Positions 26,001 through 30,555 are shown, counted from the first letter of the stretch. The stretch is DNA of 64,000 bases from Choristoneura fumiferana (GCF_025370935.1 NC_133493.1:3800899-3864898), one strand, 5' to 3'. The notes: generated from the sequence alone by a model not told the origin. A program made the numbers and translations.

Positions 26001-28984
26001 TGCGCTTATATACGTTGAATTTTTTTGTGATTATAGCTGTTTTTTTAATTTAACACCAAACTAGCTCTGTCCGCGACTTCATCCGCGTGGACTTAGATTT
26101 GTCGTTATAAAAAAAGACATACGGATGAGTTGAGATCCTCCTCCTTTTTTGAAGTCGGTTGAGACCACAGTGTCTTTTTTGTCTGTACATTTATTGCCAT
26201 CATTTCAAGGCATAATTTGACTGACTCCTGGAACTCATAAAAGATCCGTTTTATACCATAAACAAATTAGACTATTTTTATTCAAGGTTTTTTTTAATTT
26301 ATCCAATGCAGTCTTCTAGTGTTTGTGTGTTCACGGATGCTGTAATTATTTACTATCAGATGACCTACTCCATTTGCCGCATTTGCTACCCCAGCCAGAA
26401 ACTGATCCTTTAGATAAAATTATACAATAAACCCCTTTGAATTCTCTGTGTCTTTCTAAACAAAGACGGTATAAATGTAAATTAACTATCTTACCGTAAT
26501 TCCCGCGGAGCTTCTTTTCCGTTTCCTCCAGAGACTTTTCTTTATCACTGAAAAAATGTATATTTATATCAGTGGGATGAAGTATTTCCGTATAATGTGA
26601 GGCCGTGGCTGAATGAAAATAAGGTTGAGTTTAATTAAGTAGCATTTTTTCAAACAATACCCGGAATGTGTTTTTGTTGGGAGAAAAACTGGGGCGTAGT
26701 AAAGTGTTATGACATTTTCTTATTGTTTTAAATGTGGAGATGTTTAGGCTAGCTGGAAGGGTGGTGAGTAATTTATGCTAAGATTGCCGTGTTTATATAG
26801 AAAATCTTTTGCAATAAAACTTAGTAACTTCGGATCAAAACCAAGTACAAACGAATTATCAGTAAACCCCGTTAATCTAACGCTCAGTTTGGGGGCAAGT
26901 GAAGTGGGGCAGTTTCGATAATCTGAATCGATAAAAAAAAAGTTGATTTACTCACTCATTAACATATCAAAAGATTCATACTAAAAGATTCTGATTCATA
27001 CTTGACAGAGCTATGCTATTTTTAATTATTATGAAATGAAAGATTTTTTTTTATTTATTATTGCATGTTCCATAATTAGTCAACAATATTTTTTGCAAAT
27101 TATATGAAGTCAAACTTCGTCGCCTGCTTGTAAAAATCCACTTTGAAAATACAATGATTGACCAAAAAGAAATAATTTATATCAAAGATAAAGAAACCTA
27201 TGGATAAAAAAAAATAGAAAACATGAAAAAGGTTTTATGATTTTAGAGAAAAAACAGTACTTATTTTTTTAAAAAATTATAAAAATTTGAACGGCTCGTA
27301 CTAAATTAGACACCTACTAGTAAGTCGTATATCTGTACTATTATATAATTGTCGCCCTCCTATCCGATCAAATAGATAATCAAATGGATGAGTTATCTCA
27401 AGAGCATTCACAAAAGAAGAATTTTATTTTGACAAACAACTTTTTATAGGTTTTTAAAGTAAATATGAATCAACTAAATTATGTGAATCAACATCACTTT
27501 TTTCGCTTGCCCCAAAACTGAGCCTTAGATAACGGGGTTTAATTATTGTTAATATTAAGAAAAATAACGACTTTAAAGGACTTAATTAGGGGTGGTATTT
27601 TTCTTCAGATTTAAACAGGACGAAAAGTATACATTTTATTTACCGTTGTGTCCGCATAATTGCTTCATATATATCCGCGCGAAATTACAACTTTCTAGCA
27701 CTAATACTTTCTTAGCTAAGCAGCGATCGGATAGATAGACAGACAGACAGACATGGTGAAACTAAAAGGATTCAGTTTTTGTCATCTTGGCTACAGAACC
27801 CTAAAAGTCACAACGCAAAAAAAGTGCTAAGCAATACTGAATAACCAAAGAAAATTACGCTAAACTCTTTTTTCACCCGATTCTATTCCCTGAACATAAA
27901 AAAAATCTAATAACGATTATTATCAATGAAGATAAAAGCGTATATTTTATGACGGACCGATAACCGTCGAAAGCTATCAAGAAAGCTTAACGTCCGGCGC
28001 TGAAATAAAAAAGCTCTTATCAGCTGTTTTAGGAACGGAAGCTTTTATTGCTTTTAAACTTTTATGTCAACGATTTTACCTCTCTTAGTTCAACTCGGGT
28101 TTGAGAGTAATCTTAATTTTTGTAAGCGTTTTAAAATCAAAATCAAAACGTTATTCTGCATGTAGGCCAGAAGGGGCTCTTTTACATGTCACTTTTTAAA
28201 CTACCAGCGCTTTTGGAAATACCATCATTGCCAAAAAGAGCAAGAATATGCGTACATGAAAATTCAGGGATGTATACATCTACAACATCTTACTAAAGTA
28301 TATCTACGTTCAGTGGAAGTGTAACAAGCTTCCACTGTCAAATAATAGGTTATGGGGCAAAAATGACACTAAATTCTATAGTGGCGCCCAACATGGGGCT
28401 CATAAATAAAACTATAATTTCTATCGTTAAATGTTTGAATATTTTTTATCACTTGAAATTTATACTTTTGAAGTAGAAAACGAAGTAATAAACTTGCCAC
28501 ATGTAGGTATTAAAGTTAATTTCCTTTAAAATATTGACCAAGTCCTAAATAAGCAAAATGTGATATTACGGCAATTTTTGAGATCAAAACATGTTTAAAC
28601 ACGTTTCAAGCACCCACTGCTCGAGAGAAAAAATTCGTATTATTCATACATAATATCTGCCTATACCGAGGTACAAACCCGGGACCTCAAGTTTTGTAAT
28701 CATACTCTTTAACTACTAGGCTATAACACCATATACACCATAACATATGTACATCATAACCCAGTCGTCAAAATACGATTTTACCAAAAGTTACTCAAGA
28801 GCTGAATTTCGAAAATAGTTTTCCATACCCCAATATTAAAATCAATGACCCCTGCAAAGTTTCCCAAGCGCTCAAAGGATCCTTCTGTCTGGACAGAGGT
28901 CATTTGTTTCTCGTTCTAGATTTATGAGGTACCTGTTATGCAGTTCAACACTTGCGATGTTCCCAGCGTCCGCGAACGCCGCTA
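447..28984 (-). CDS. Dscam-like Ig-superfamily cell adhesion gene, partial, 14 exons
   Basis: This is the whole reconstructed gene; exons are listed separately. Joined in order 28984-28933, 26547-26495, 19761-19719, 15188-15142, 14267-14182, 12814-12723, 11130-10976, 9657-9567, 8127-7795, 6025-5857, 3306-3171, 2659-2540, 1380-1204 and 591-447, the exons keep one open frame of 566 codons. Every intron starts GT and ends AG. The Ig order, the motifs YTIGQ, SHLNIS, EDGGLYSC, GPPYIR, IYFSW, AKVN-like GKVNQTA and VAPKW, and the intron positions match the arthropod Dscam family, which are homophilic neuronal and immune receptors at the cell surface. Six N-glycosylation sequons (NYS, NIS, NQT, NSS, NGT, NLT) support an extracellular protein. 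Start, signal peptide, early Ig domains, FNIII repeats and membrane segment are not in the window. The family call is secure for Ig5-Ig9. The paralogue (Dscam2/3/4 type) is inference. Confidence 0.88.
935..1179 (-). repeat. Interspersed repeat family A (AAAAAGAGGGGTGTTATAA end)
   Basis: Same family as 13080-13311, 22778-23036, 23068-23260 and partial copies at 43276-43385 and 51795-51856. Shared landmarks are a GCAAAAAGAG end, TTTGACCGCTATGTGTGTC, and AAAACGGCTGAACCGATTTT. It is noncoding. The ORFs across it are chance. It ends about 25 bases from the splice donor of exon 1204-1380. Confidence 0.75.
1204..1380 (-). CDS. Exon: second half of Ig8-like domain
   Basis: Exon of 177 bases. The acceptor is CTCTTTCAG and the donor is A|GTAAGT. 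It encodes TLGIWRPVLDLAGGG, then SYPNGTLVIEVVSLADEG, the F-strand VYSCNVENGVG with the second Ig cysteine, and a G strand ending LWISVN. It joins the preceding exon at ...KRD|T. The NGT sequon is in the D-E region. Dscam Ig8 has the same x-NGSL, DEGxYxC and ISVN landmarks. An old interspersed repeat ends only about 25 bases beyond the donor. Confidence 0.9.
2009..2524. mobile_element. Foldback/MITE with ~30-bp terminal inverted repeats
   Basis: The left end GATTTACTGTCATTTGGTGC is matched, inverted, by TGACAGTAAATC at the right end, with the homology continuing into CAAATGGAAA. The interior is AT-rich with repeated AAATGG/GTCCA words. The right end stops 15 bases from the splice donor of exon 2540-2659, leaving GTGAGTAG intact. 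Confidence 0.7.
2540..2659 (-). CDS. Exon: first half of Ig8-like domain
   Basis: Exon of 120 bases, found by looking for the missing half domain; on the plus strand it is hidden by longer chance ORFs. The acceptor is TTTTTCATTACAG and the donor is A|GTGAGTAG. Its first two bases complete GTG with the previous exon. It encodes VAPKWIDEPTNSSLLLG, the B-strand VVYCNANGYPTPQ and the C-strand IHWMKRD. VAPRW...EP is the standard start of Dscam Ig8, so identity is firm. NSS is a sequon. A perfect 9-bp inverted repeat with a 7-base loop sits inside the exon at 2602-2626, and a MITE ends 15 bases past the donor. Confidence 0.9.
2730..2915 (+). mobile_element. Non-LTR retrotransposon 3' remnant (RTE-like)
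   Basis: Degenerate copy of the sequence that at 18000-18310 and 52495-52835 (opposite strand) encodes a PTRWSDDLVKIAGSRWM and ALGEAYVQQW tail. It ends in a short (ATG)n run. Frameshifted and non-functional. Confidence 0.75.
3171..3306 (-). CDS. Exon: second half of Ig7-like domain
   Basis: Exon of 136 bases, entering in phase 0 and leaving with one base. The acceptor is CTATTGACAG and the donor is G|GTAAGA. It encodes ITERSSELFSVLIIKRVSLE, then HCGKYTCIATNHVGKVNQTA and DLYIN. The F-strand KYTC holds the domain's second cysteine, and NQT is a sequon. Dscam Ig7 has the very similar EEFYSLLVFK...HSGKYTCYASN pattern. An extra cysteine (HCG) replaces the usual S/A before GKYTC. I saw no second copy in the adjoining introns. 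Confidence 0.93.
3497..3805. repeat. Interspersed repeat family B
   Basis: Closely matches 42466-42760: both start TACAAGCTTTTATTTAGTTT, share CAGGATCGTCTCCGCAGGAC and end near GTACAGTCAGCAAAAA. Fragments also lie at 7680-7765 and 61455-61640. Noncoding. Confidence 0.75.
4448..5029. mobile_element. MITE (CCATCAGCCAAAT ends) interrupted by another element
   Basis: Relatives at 24038-24211 and 29465-29639 are about 175 bp long and intact. This copy matches them up to about 4590 and again from about 4967, the gap being filled by the 4589-4953 element. Landmarks are ATAGACGTGTCTGTCAACTT and AGGAACTTGTTTAAAAATTG. The right end has decayed to GCGGATCGTACC. Confidence 0.75.
4589..4953. mobile_element. 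Nested TIR element inside the MITE
   Basis: Terminal inverted repeats of about 45 bp, starting ATATTGTAACGGATAACTCA at both ends and including AAACCGAGTTTAGCT and GACATGTT. The interior is GC-rich. The 114-codon ORF over it reads no known domain and is spurious. The target duplication is unclear (possibly TGA). Confidence 0.78.
5030..5856. other. Intron, AT-rich, nothing recognised
   Basis: No splice-bounded exon. The 119-codon plus-strand ORF at 5485-5844 is leucine- and valine-rich low-complexity reading in AT-rich DNA and has no family resemblance. Confidence 0.5.
5857..6025 (-). CDS. Exon: first half of Ig7-like domain
   Basis: Exon of 169 bases. The acceptor is TTATTTTCAG and the donor is AAG|GTTGGT. 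It enters with one base (completing AGG) and leaves in phase 0. It encodes SFEIQVVEAPELDELRVG, the B-strand VQITCNIISGDPPIYF, the C-strand SWLKDGKKM and PASLK. The SGDxPIYFSWxKD and PASL pattern is diagnostic for Dscam Ig7, the domain that is alternatively spliced in Dscam1 and fly Dscam2. Here it is split by an intron and single-copy. A 119-codon plus-strand ORF ends just below this exon and is spurious. Confidence 0.94.
6719..7385. mobile_element. tRNA-derived SINE pair in inverted orientation (foldback)
   Basis: Left unit 6719-6955 (minus) and right unit 7090-7295 (plus) are inverted copies with a tRNA-like core: on the coding orientation GGTATAGCACGCGGCACGG, then a B-box-like GGGTTCGATTCCC (degraded here). 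Copies of the segment GTAACAAATTTGGAGTTGAA flank them. Related structures are at 13375-13738, 34470-34722 and 53905-54425. Confidence 0.72.
7500..7675 (+). mobile_element. Non-LTR retrotransposon C-terminal remnant (RTE-like)
   Basis: Encodes GHPPKRWMDDLVKAGSQWMQ, then NWRCMGEAYVRPTVD, and ends in (ATGATG)n. This is the familiar 3' end of an RTE-like reverse transcriptase followed by its microsatellite tail. It lies in the intron between the Ig6 and Ig7 exons, about 125 bases beyond the splice donor at 7795. Confidence 0.8.
7795..8127 (-). CDS. Exon: rest of Ig6-like domain with large charged insertion
   Basis: Exon of 333 bases, the longest seen. The acceptor is TTTAATACACAG and the donor is AG|GTGAGT. 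It continues GFPIS with KLDWEYKGKK (C-strand Trp), then a very basic run with RYKRSNTKRRKRNT, an acidic run (EYEPDADLK and NSEEITSLD), and the normal D/E/F strands: GVLSIPRVV, GSGELYTCIVHSPSGEM and ARR. A usual Dscam Ig6 is about 95-100 residues. With the previous exon this one is about 140, so roughly 45 residues are extra between strands C' and D. RRKR (8031-8042) fits the furin consensus R-x-K/R-R. Whether it is cut is unknown. Confidence 0.92.
8661..8706 (+). repeat. Non-LTR 3' end with (ATTGT)n tail
   Basis: TTTCTGGTGTACAATAAAGA followed by repeated TTGTA units. The same 3' end with the same tail occurs at 51347-51391, and the ATTGT tail type recurs near 46386. No coding part is visible. 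Confidence 0.65.
8791..8926. mobile_element. Mariner-type MITE, TA target duplication
   Basis: Flanked by TA at 8789-8790 and 8927-8928. The arms CAGTCGCCATCAAATATTTC and CAGCCGCCATTAGATATTAC are inverted and continue through GGCCAAGGTG(A/G)TCAAAAATATCG, so nearly the whole element folds back. TIR and TSD fit Tc1/mariner-type miniature elements. Confidence 0.8.
9567..9657 (-). CDS. Exon: start of Ig6-like domain
   Basis: Exon of 91 bases. The acceptor is TTTTTCATTTCAG and the donor is AG|GTACTT. It encodes GPPYIRSLPPIKVQSG, then the B-strand LKLRCPYYGFPI. GPPYxR...G...CPYxGxPI is the signature of Dscam Ig6. The exon enters with two bases, completing GGT (G) after DVY of the previous domain. 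The open frame continues past the donor as intron sequence, so the longer ORF there is not the protein. Confidence 0.92.
9852..10129 (+). repeat. Interspersed repeat family C
   Basis: Begins GCAGGTGGTAGGACCTTG and ends AATCGAATAAAAAAAA. A second full copy is at 39550-39829 (plus), an opposite-strand copy at 50710-51000, and a fragment at 51214-51262. Landmarks are GTGTTTCGGCGTGGAGAGTA and GGGCGGTGGTGATCT. The poly-A-like end suggests a retroposed unit. No ORF is shared between copies. Confidence 0.78.
10976..11130 (-). CDS. Exon: second half of Ig5-like domain
   Basis: Exon of 155 bases. The acceptor is TTTTGTATCCTCAG and the donor is G|GTAAGT. It encodes RYTIGQMMSPTGVGVVSHLN, then ISRTRVEDGGLYSCTAI and the G strand VSHSARIDVY. 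YxIGQ, ISHxNIS and EDGGxYxC are hallmark Dscam motifs. NIS is a sequon and the second Ig cysteine lies in LYSC. Placement as Ig5 is by comparison with Dscam family order. An interspersed foldback element starts 36 bases upstream of the acceptor. Confidence 0.93.
11166..11471. mobile_element. Foldback MITE, copy 1 (TACCGGGTGTGG ends)
   Basis: Ends TACCGGGTGTGG... and ...CACACCTGGTGTA. The internal arms CTTTTAAAAATAATGGAGTC and an inverted counterpart with GAACTAATGTCATTTAG match the copies at 30214-30555 and 45582-45934. It lies just upstream of the acceptor of exon 10976-11130. Confidence 0.72.
11680..11826. repeat. AT-rich interspersed repeat family
   Basis: Shares AAACCTAACC...CTATA, TTACGATTTCGGT and GACTTTCAAAAATTATGCGACT with 17170-17325. 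An inverted relative is at about 42010-42160. Noncoding. Confidence 0.55.
11835..12050 (-). pseudogene. Non-LTR retrotransposon C-terminal fragment with zinc-finger motif
   Basis: The minus-strand frame reads EHLDAKRLIIKTRPRPSY, then GQLHCTPCNRTFKTKFGF and SSHIWAHN. This is a C-x2-C-x12-H-x3-H finger of the kind found near the end of some lepidopteran retrotransposon polyproteins. There is no start, no splice sites and no adjoining RT, so it is a remnant rather than a host zinc-finger gene. Confidence 0.6.
12132..12627. mobile_element. hAT-type MITE with 8-bp target duplication
   Basis: Perfect 8-bp direct repeat GTTATCAC at 12124-12131 and 12628-12635. The TIR is TAGGGTTGTAACGGA at both ends. 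The interior is dominated by CCTCCGCATCCGCCTCCGC-type runs near both ends and an AT-rich centre. No transposase. The 8-bp TSD and TIR fit the hAT superfamily. Confidence 0.88.
12723..12814 (-). CDS. Exon: first half of Ig5-like domain
   Basis: Exon of 92 bases, in phase 0 at its start and leaving with two bases. The acceptor is TTGTTTCTAG and the donor is AG|GTATAT. It encodes VSLQCSATGERPPRFVWDRD followed by GVIISSNTEQ. B-strand Cys and C-strand Trp are both present, spaced as in Dscam Ig5 (SLKCxATGxPPPxxxW). It joins YTIGQ of the next exon. A 496-bp hAT-type MITE lies in the downstream intron, ending 88 bases past the donor. Confidence 0.92.
13080..13311 (-). repeat. Interspersed repeat family A, copy 2
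   Basis: Same landmarks as 935-1179: AAAACGGCTGAACCGATTTT, AGCGGTCAAACTTATAACAC and TTTTTGCGTCGG at the end. Confidence 0.78.
13375..13738. mobile_element. Palindromic tRNA-like SINE element
   Basis: Inverted arms: 13405-13500 (minus-oriented tRNA-like core) and 13650-13735 (plus-oriented), both with TGCACAGAAAAACCAGAAAA outside and GGTTCGATTCCCAGTGCTGG inside. The plus arm has the B-box GGTTCGATTCC. Confidence 0.72.
13740..14038 (+). repeat. Interspersed repeat ending in (GT)n microsatellite
   Basis: The unit contains GGCGACAGGCTAGCAACCTG, GTAACGTTTCGTGTGCTCTG and AATACAGGCGTGATGTTTGT, and runs into (GT)n at 13978-14037. The same end structure occurs at 34112-34211 and 45098-45232, and inverted at 38330-38425. 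So the GT runs are tails of this family, not independent microsatellites. Confidence 0.8.
14182..14267 (-). CDS. Exon: A strand of Ig5-like domain plus basic linker end
   Basis: Exon of 86 bases. The acceptor is GTCTCTTTTACAG and the donor is GAC|GTAAGT. Only one of three frames is open, and it is the one demanded by the neighbours. It encodes SRFRRSLVSGN, IIITHNFNEK and IVTPGDD, leading directly into VSLQC. HNF...VTPGDDVSL corresponds to the Dscam Ig5 A-strand (xFxExTxxPGPSVSLKC). The RFRR tetrapeptide (14251-14262) fits the furin consensus and sits just before the domain. Confidence 0.85.
14350..14670 (-). mobile_element. tRNA-derived SINE, degraded
   Basis: Minus-oriented copy with GGCCTAGTG(A)TTTGAC A-box region, TCGAACCC-type B-box region and the tail GTGGGACGTTTATAGGCTGG. 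Siblings are at 16158-16440, 23327-23640, 34755-35030, 40228-40535 and 42238-42458. Confidence 0.78.
14730..15124 (+). repeat. Interspersed repeat family D (CCGGCCAAGTGCGAG...GGAACCCTA)
   Basis: Starts AACCGGCCAAGTGCGAGTCG, continues with GAAGGGTTCCGTACC, and ends with GACAGACGGACAGAC and GGTACGGAACCCTA. Related copies are at 48890-49495 and 27700-27805 (3' part), and 19799-19870 (5' part). It ends 18 bases before the donor-side edge of exon 15142-15188. Confidence 0.72.
15142..15188 (-). CDS. Small linker exon (47 bp), basic
   Basis: Exon with an excellent acceptor (TTTTTTTTTTTACAG) and donor (G|GTAAGT). In the frame fixed by both neighbours it encodes IISHRKTRRKGNLVS. It contributes to a ~60-residue linker between two Ig domains. 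I recognise no family for the linker. The support is splice-site quality, phase agreement on both sides and an open frame; the exon is too short for homology to decide. It could also be an optionally included exon, but its 47 bases would shift frame if it were skipped alone. Confidence 0.68.
15189..15935. other. Intron, nothing recognised
   Basis: AT-rich, no splice-bounded exon and no repeat shared within the window. Confidence 0.45.
15936..16016 (+). pseudogene. Short non-LTR reverse-transcriptase remnant
   Basis: RIADINSTHKLK followed, after a frameshift, by GWAGHVNRM, matching the RIADV...LKWDWAGHVCRM segment of the better fragment at 36370-36895. Confidence 0.5.
16017..16110 (+). repeat. 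Short dispersed repeat, copy 1
   Basis: GAGGAGAAACTGGGAAATTT and CAGCGAAATA are shared with 16655-16745, which has the same order of words with about 80% similarity by eye. Confidence 0.5.
16158..16440 (+). mobile_element. tRNA-derived SINE
   Basis: The head is CCGTGGTGGCCTAGTGGTTT (A-box) with GTGGGTTCCAACCCCGG (B-box), then a body including CTGAGTTTTTCAAAACTCAT and GGAAACCTGCACAC, ending AGTGGGACGTAAACAGGCTA. A complete-looking copy of the window's most frequent SINE. Confidence 0.85.
17170..17325. repeat. AT-rich interspersed repeat family, copy 2
   Basis: Shares AAACCTAACCGAACCTATA and GACTTTCAAAAATTATGCGACT with 11680-11826. Confidence 0.55.
17999..18310 (-). mobile_element. Non-LTR retrotransposon C-terminal remnant (RTE-like)
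   Basis: The minus strand encodes GSRMASADRETSCRLPPTRW, SDDLVKIAGSRWMRKA and ALGEAYVQQW, then a TGATGA-type tail at the low-coordinate end. The DDLVKIAGSxWM and GEAYVQQW motifs are typical of the 3' end of RTE-like elements. Nearly the same fragment is at 52495-52835. Confidence 0.82.
18320..19310. other. Intron, nothing recognised
   Basis: Mixed AT-rich sequence. A 60-codon ORF at 18393-18575 (plus) has no family resemblance. Confidence 0.4.
19315..19428. mobile_element. Hairpin MITE
   Basis: Inverted arms AACTCGAAGTTCGTATCGTA and ACGAACTTCGAATTTCGAG, with a central palindromic CTCATACTAAATGGTATAAG region. About 110 bp. Confidence 0.6.
19719..19761 (-). CDS. Small linker exon (43 bp)
   Basis: The acceptor is CTCTTTTACAG and the donor is AA|GTAAGT. 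In the frame set by the chain it encodes IPVYSETTYNYST, with NYS a possible glycosylation sequon. It enters with two bases (completing GGT) and leaves with two (completing AAG). One of the other frames has a stop. Skipping this exon alone would shift frame. Confidence is limited by length. No domain is recognisable. Confidence 0.62.
19870..20919. other. Intron, nothing recognised
   Basis: Contains a 76-codon plus-strand ORF (20280-20510) without splice sites or recognisable motifs. Confidence 0.4.
20920..21095 (+). repeat. Interspersed repeat family E (CCCGCGGCTTCGCCC)
   Basis: CTAGCTGTTGCCCGCAGCTTCGCCC start, with GAAATCGGACCAGTCGTTCC. Relatives: 25395-25605 (minus), 31100-31275 (minus), 37630-37915 (plus), 47910-48115 (plus). 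They share phrases such as TTATCCCGGAAAATTGCATA and GGATAGTTTTTATCCCG. This is one of the most abundant lepidopteran noncoding repeats, to my knowledge. Confidence 0.68.
21953..22308. mobile_element. Foldback element with ~57-bp arms
   Basis: Left arm TGGTTTTCATTGGGAACGTT, GAGTAAGTGTGTGAGT and TAATAATGTTTTG is repeated inverted at 22246-22307. The central region carries a family-E-like segment (GACCAGCCGTTTAAGCG). Confidence 0.68.
22778..23260 (+). repeat. Interspersed repeat family A, two tandem copies
   Basis: Copy at 22778-23036 is near complete (GATGCAAAAAGAGGGGTGTT to TGTTGGTTAGGTTATG). A more diverged second copy follows directly at 23068-23260 in the same orientation. Confidence 0.75.
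23327..23660 (-). mobile_element. tRNA-derived SINE with duplicated head
   Basis: Minus copy of the 16158-16440 SINE. The head segment CCACTATGCCACCACGGCT occurs twice in direct tandem at 23621-23658. Confidence 0.82.
24038..24211. mobile_element. MITE (GTACCATCAGCCAAATA ends), intact
   Basis: Both ends read GTACCATCAGCCAAATA in inverted orientation. The body contains AAGTTGACAGACACGTCTAT. It sits between GGGTTCCGTA and AGCGGAACCC, words of family D, so it may have inserted into a family-D remnant. Siblings are at 29465-29639 and 4448-5029. Confidence 0.8.
24525..25060. repeat. GACTCCG-rich repeat, possibly a MITE
   Basis: Many imperfect GACTCCGACTCC and GGAGTC words on both strands and an end resembling AGAGATGGGTAATTCC. 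No target duplication found. Element boundaries are uncertain. Confidence 0.35.
25395..25605 (-). repeat. Interspersed repeat family E, copy
   Basis: Runs from TATTATAAATGCGAATGTTT to GGAGCCGCGGGTAACGGCTA. Contains GAAATTTGGTATACAGATAG. Confidence 0.75.
25606..26494. other. Intron next to exon 26495-26547
   Basis: AT-rich. A fragment TCCTCCTCCTTTTTTGAAGTCGG (26143-26163 region) matches the end of the 62511-64000 foldback element. Otherwise nothing. Confidence 0.45.
26495..26547 (-). CDS. Small linker exon (53 bp), Lys/Glu-rich
   Basis: The acceptor is TACATTTTTTCAG and the donor is G|GTAAGA. It encodes DKEKSLEETEKKLRGNY in the chain's frame, a short charged, possibly helical segment. The surrounding intron is AT-rich, so the purine-rich body stands out. 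It enters with one base and leaves with one. The downstream intron is 6.7 kb, the longest seen in the gene. Confidence 0.62.
26863..27541. mobile_element. Foldback element, AAACCCCGTTA ends
   Basis: Left end TAAACCCCGTTAATCTAACG, CTCAGTTTGGGGGCAAG. The right end is its inverted partner (GCTTGCCCCAAAACTGAG, AACGGGGTTTA). About 680 bp with ~40-bp arms. The interior is AT-rich with no ORF. Ends resemble pogo/Tigger-type TIRs (inference). Confidence 0.68.
27806..28640. other. Intron, mostly unrecognised
   Basis: Contains a retroposon-like stretch at about 28140-28260 (AAAATCAAAATCAAAACGTT start). Nothing exon-like. Confidence 0.4.
28640..28745 (-). mobile_element. Degraded SINE head (tRNA-like)
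   Basis: ACAAACCCGGGACCTCAAG and AACTACTAGGCTATAAC correspond, degraded, to the SINE head at 55230-55300. It lies about 190 bases from the donor of exon 28933-28984. Confidence 0.5.
28933..28984 (-). CDS. Putative exon: end of the preceding Ig domain (52 bp)
   Basis: The acceptor is very good (TTTTCTTTGTTCCAG) and the donor is AG|GTACCT. Two of three frames contain stops. The only open one, AAFADAGNIASVELHN, is also the one whose phase fits the next exon. DAGxxxSVEL resembles the F-G turn and G strand of an Ig domain, probably Ig4. The position where the F-strand cysteine is expected falls on the codon split by the intron (xTA), which cannot encode Cys, so either the domain is degenerate here or the exon is something else. 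I found no convincing upstream partner. Confidence 0.52.
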
Positions 28985-29464
28985 CTGGAACAAAGAAAAG
29001 GGATTGAGAAAGAAGCATAGCTAGCGGAATAGATGAAGTCTTTCAAAGTTAATTCAGCACATTTCAGTAGATAAATGTACTATAAATAATTACTTTTCAC
29101 TTCTCATGCTCTAAAAGTAGGATAATATAACCTTACGAGCCGGAAGTAAAGTGAGTACTTTAGTCCCTAGGGAGTAAAAGTAATTATTTTTTAATTTACT
29201 TAGAGTGACTTAAATAAACTCAAACAGCCAGTTCTTGCTTAGTTTTTGGCATAAAATAAGATTGTATGTGGACCATTTTCATGACGAAATTTACGTTACG
29301 TTTTTGTCTACGTGGTCTTAGTTCTATGCTTTTTCCGCATAGAAAGTGGCACCGTTCTATTTATTCCAGTTTGTGTATGAACCATTTTGCTGATGCGATT
29401 TCGTTATATCTGTGTCGTTATATTGGTTGGAAGAAAATATTTACCACAAAAACTTTGAAATTGT

Positions 29465-29639
29465 TGTACCATCAGCCAAATATATGTACTACCACCCTAA
29501 AGCTGAGAATCGTTTGCCTGTCATAAAACAATAATGCCAATAGACGTGTCTGTCAACTTGAAAGTTCGACTTTAGCGACATATTCATTTGATAGGAACTT
29601 GTTTAAAAATTGGTAGACCACTTATTTGGCTGGTGGTAC
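29465..29639. mobile_element. MITE (GTACCATCAGCCAAATA ends), intact
   Basis: Same family as 24038-24211, opposite internal orientation. Ends GTACCATCAGCCAAATA and TTTGGCTGGTGGTAC. Confidence 0.8.
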
Positions 29640-29744
29640 CTAGAAAGCGTAAATCATAAACGATTAATGACTTAAAGTATTTTGAGTTTGAGTTTGAGTT
29701 TGAAATGGATCGCTCCCAACTATTACAATCGTGGAAATGCACTA

Positions 29745-29905
29745 GTTAGAAACGCGTCAATTCTGTAGTGGTGGTGATAAGTAGTTAGGTTTGTGTAGTG
29801 TGTGTTCTTACGGTCTGGAAGTAAAGAAGCTGCATAAACACATATGTTTTGCATAGACATAGCTATCGTAAGGTCATGGGTGAGCAAAGTAAGGGGTTCA
29901 AGCAT
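29745..29905. repeat. Half of the 60785-61190 foldback family
   Basis: GTGTGTGTTCTTACGGTCTG, AAGCTGCATAAACACATATG and GGTCATGGGTGAGC match the right arm at 61080-61184. Another relative is at 35630-35790. Confidence 0.6.
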
Positions 29906-30213
29906 CATTATTTGCCATGTTATGTTTTATAAAGATTTATTGTATTTAAAATAGATAATATCCATTAAATTTGAAAAAAAAACTATCGTACACTTAAAAA
30001 ACTTAAAACTAAAAAAAAAAGACTGGAAACGCTGCCAGCATCTTCGGGACCTTTCCTAAGGGGTACTCTTACTCTTTAATTAATTTGTTTTAGTTTAAGG
30101 TTTTTTTTATTTTATGTATTTTTTTTTAAGTCTAGGATAGTTTAATGCAATTAAATGCTTATTCTTTCTATTTTAATATTCTTAATTATCAATAAATTGT
30201 TCCTACCATCTTT

Positions 30214-30555
30214 ATACCGGGTGTGGCCTGTAATGTACGAGCAAATAATTAAAACATAACTCAACAGCATTAGTTCAGCTACTTTTAAAAATAATGGAGT
30301 CTTTAGATTTTCTTTTTTTTAAAAAAATAGAATACTGCTATCAATGTATGCCATCAAAGAGCACAACTGACGTCGCCTGGCACGCTACAAACAACAAGCA
30401 GTTTGCTTTGCATTACTTCTCCGAGTAAACTTAAAAGTGAAATAAAATTTAAAAAACGAATTATTTTTAAAAGTCGCTGAACTAATGTTGTTTAGTGTGA
30501 CGAGTATGATGTATGTTTTAATTATTTGCTCATATTACAGGCCACACCCGGTATA
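30214..30555. mobile_element. Foldback MITE, copy 2 (TACCGGGTGTGG ends)
   Basis: Ends TATACCGGGTGTGGCCTGTA and its inverse TACAGGCCACACCCGGTATA. The arms contain TTTTAAAAATAATGGAGTCT and ACTTTTAAAAATAA in inverted orientation. This is the cleanest copy of the three. Confidence 0.85.
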
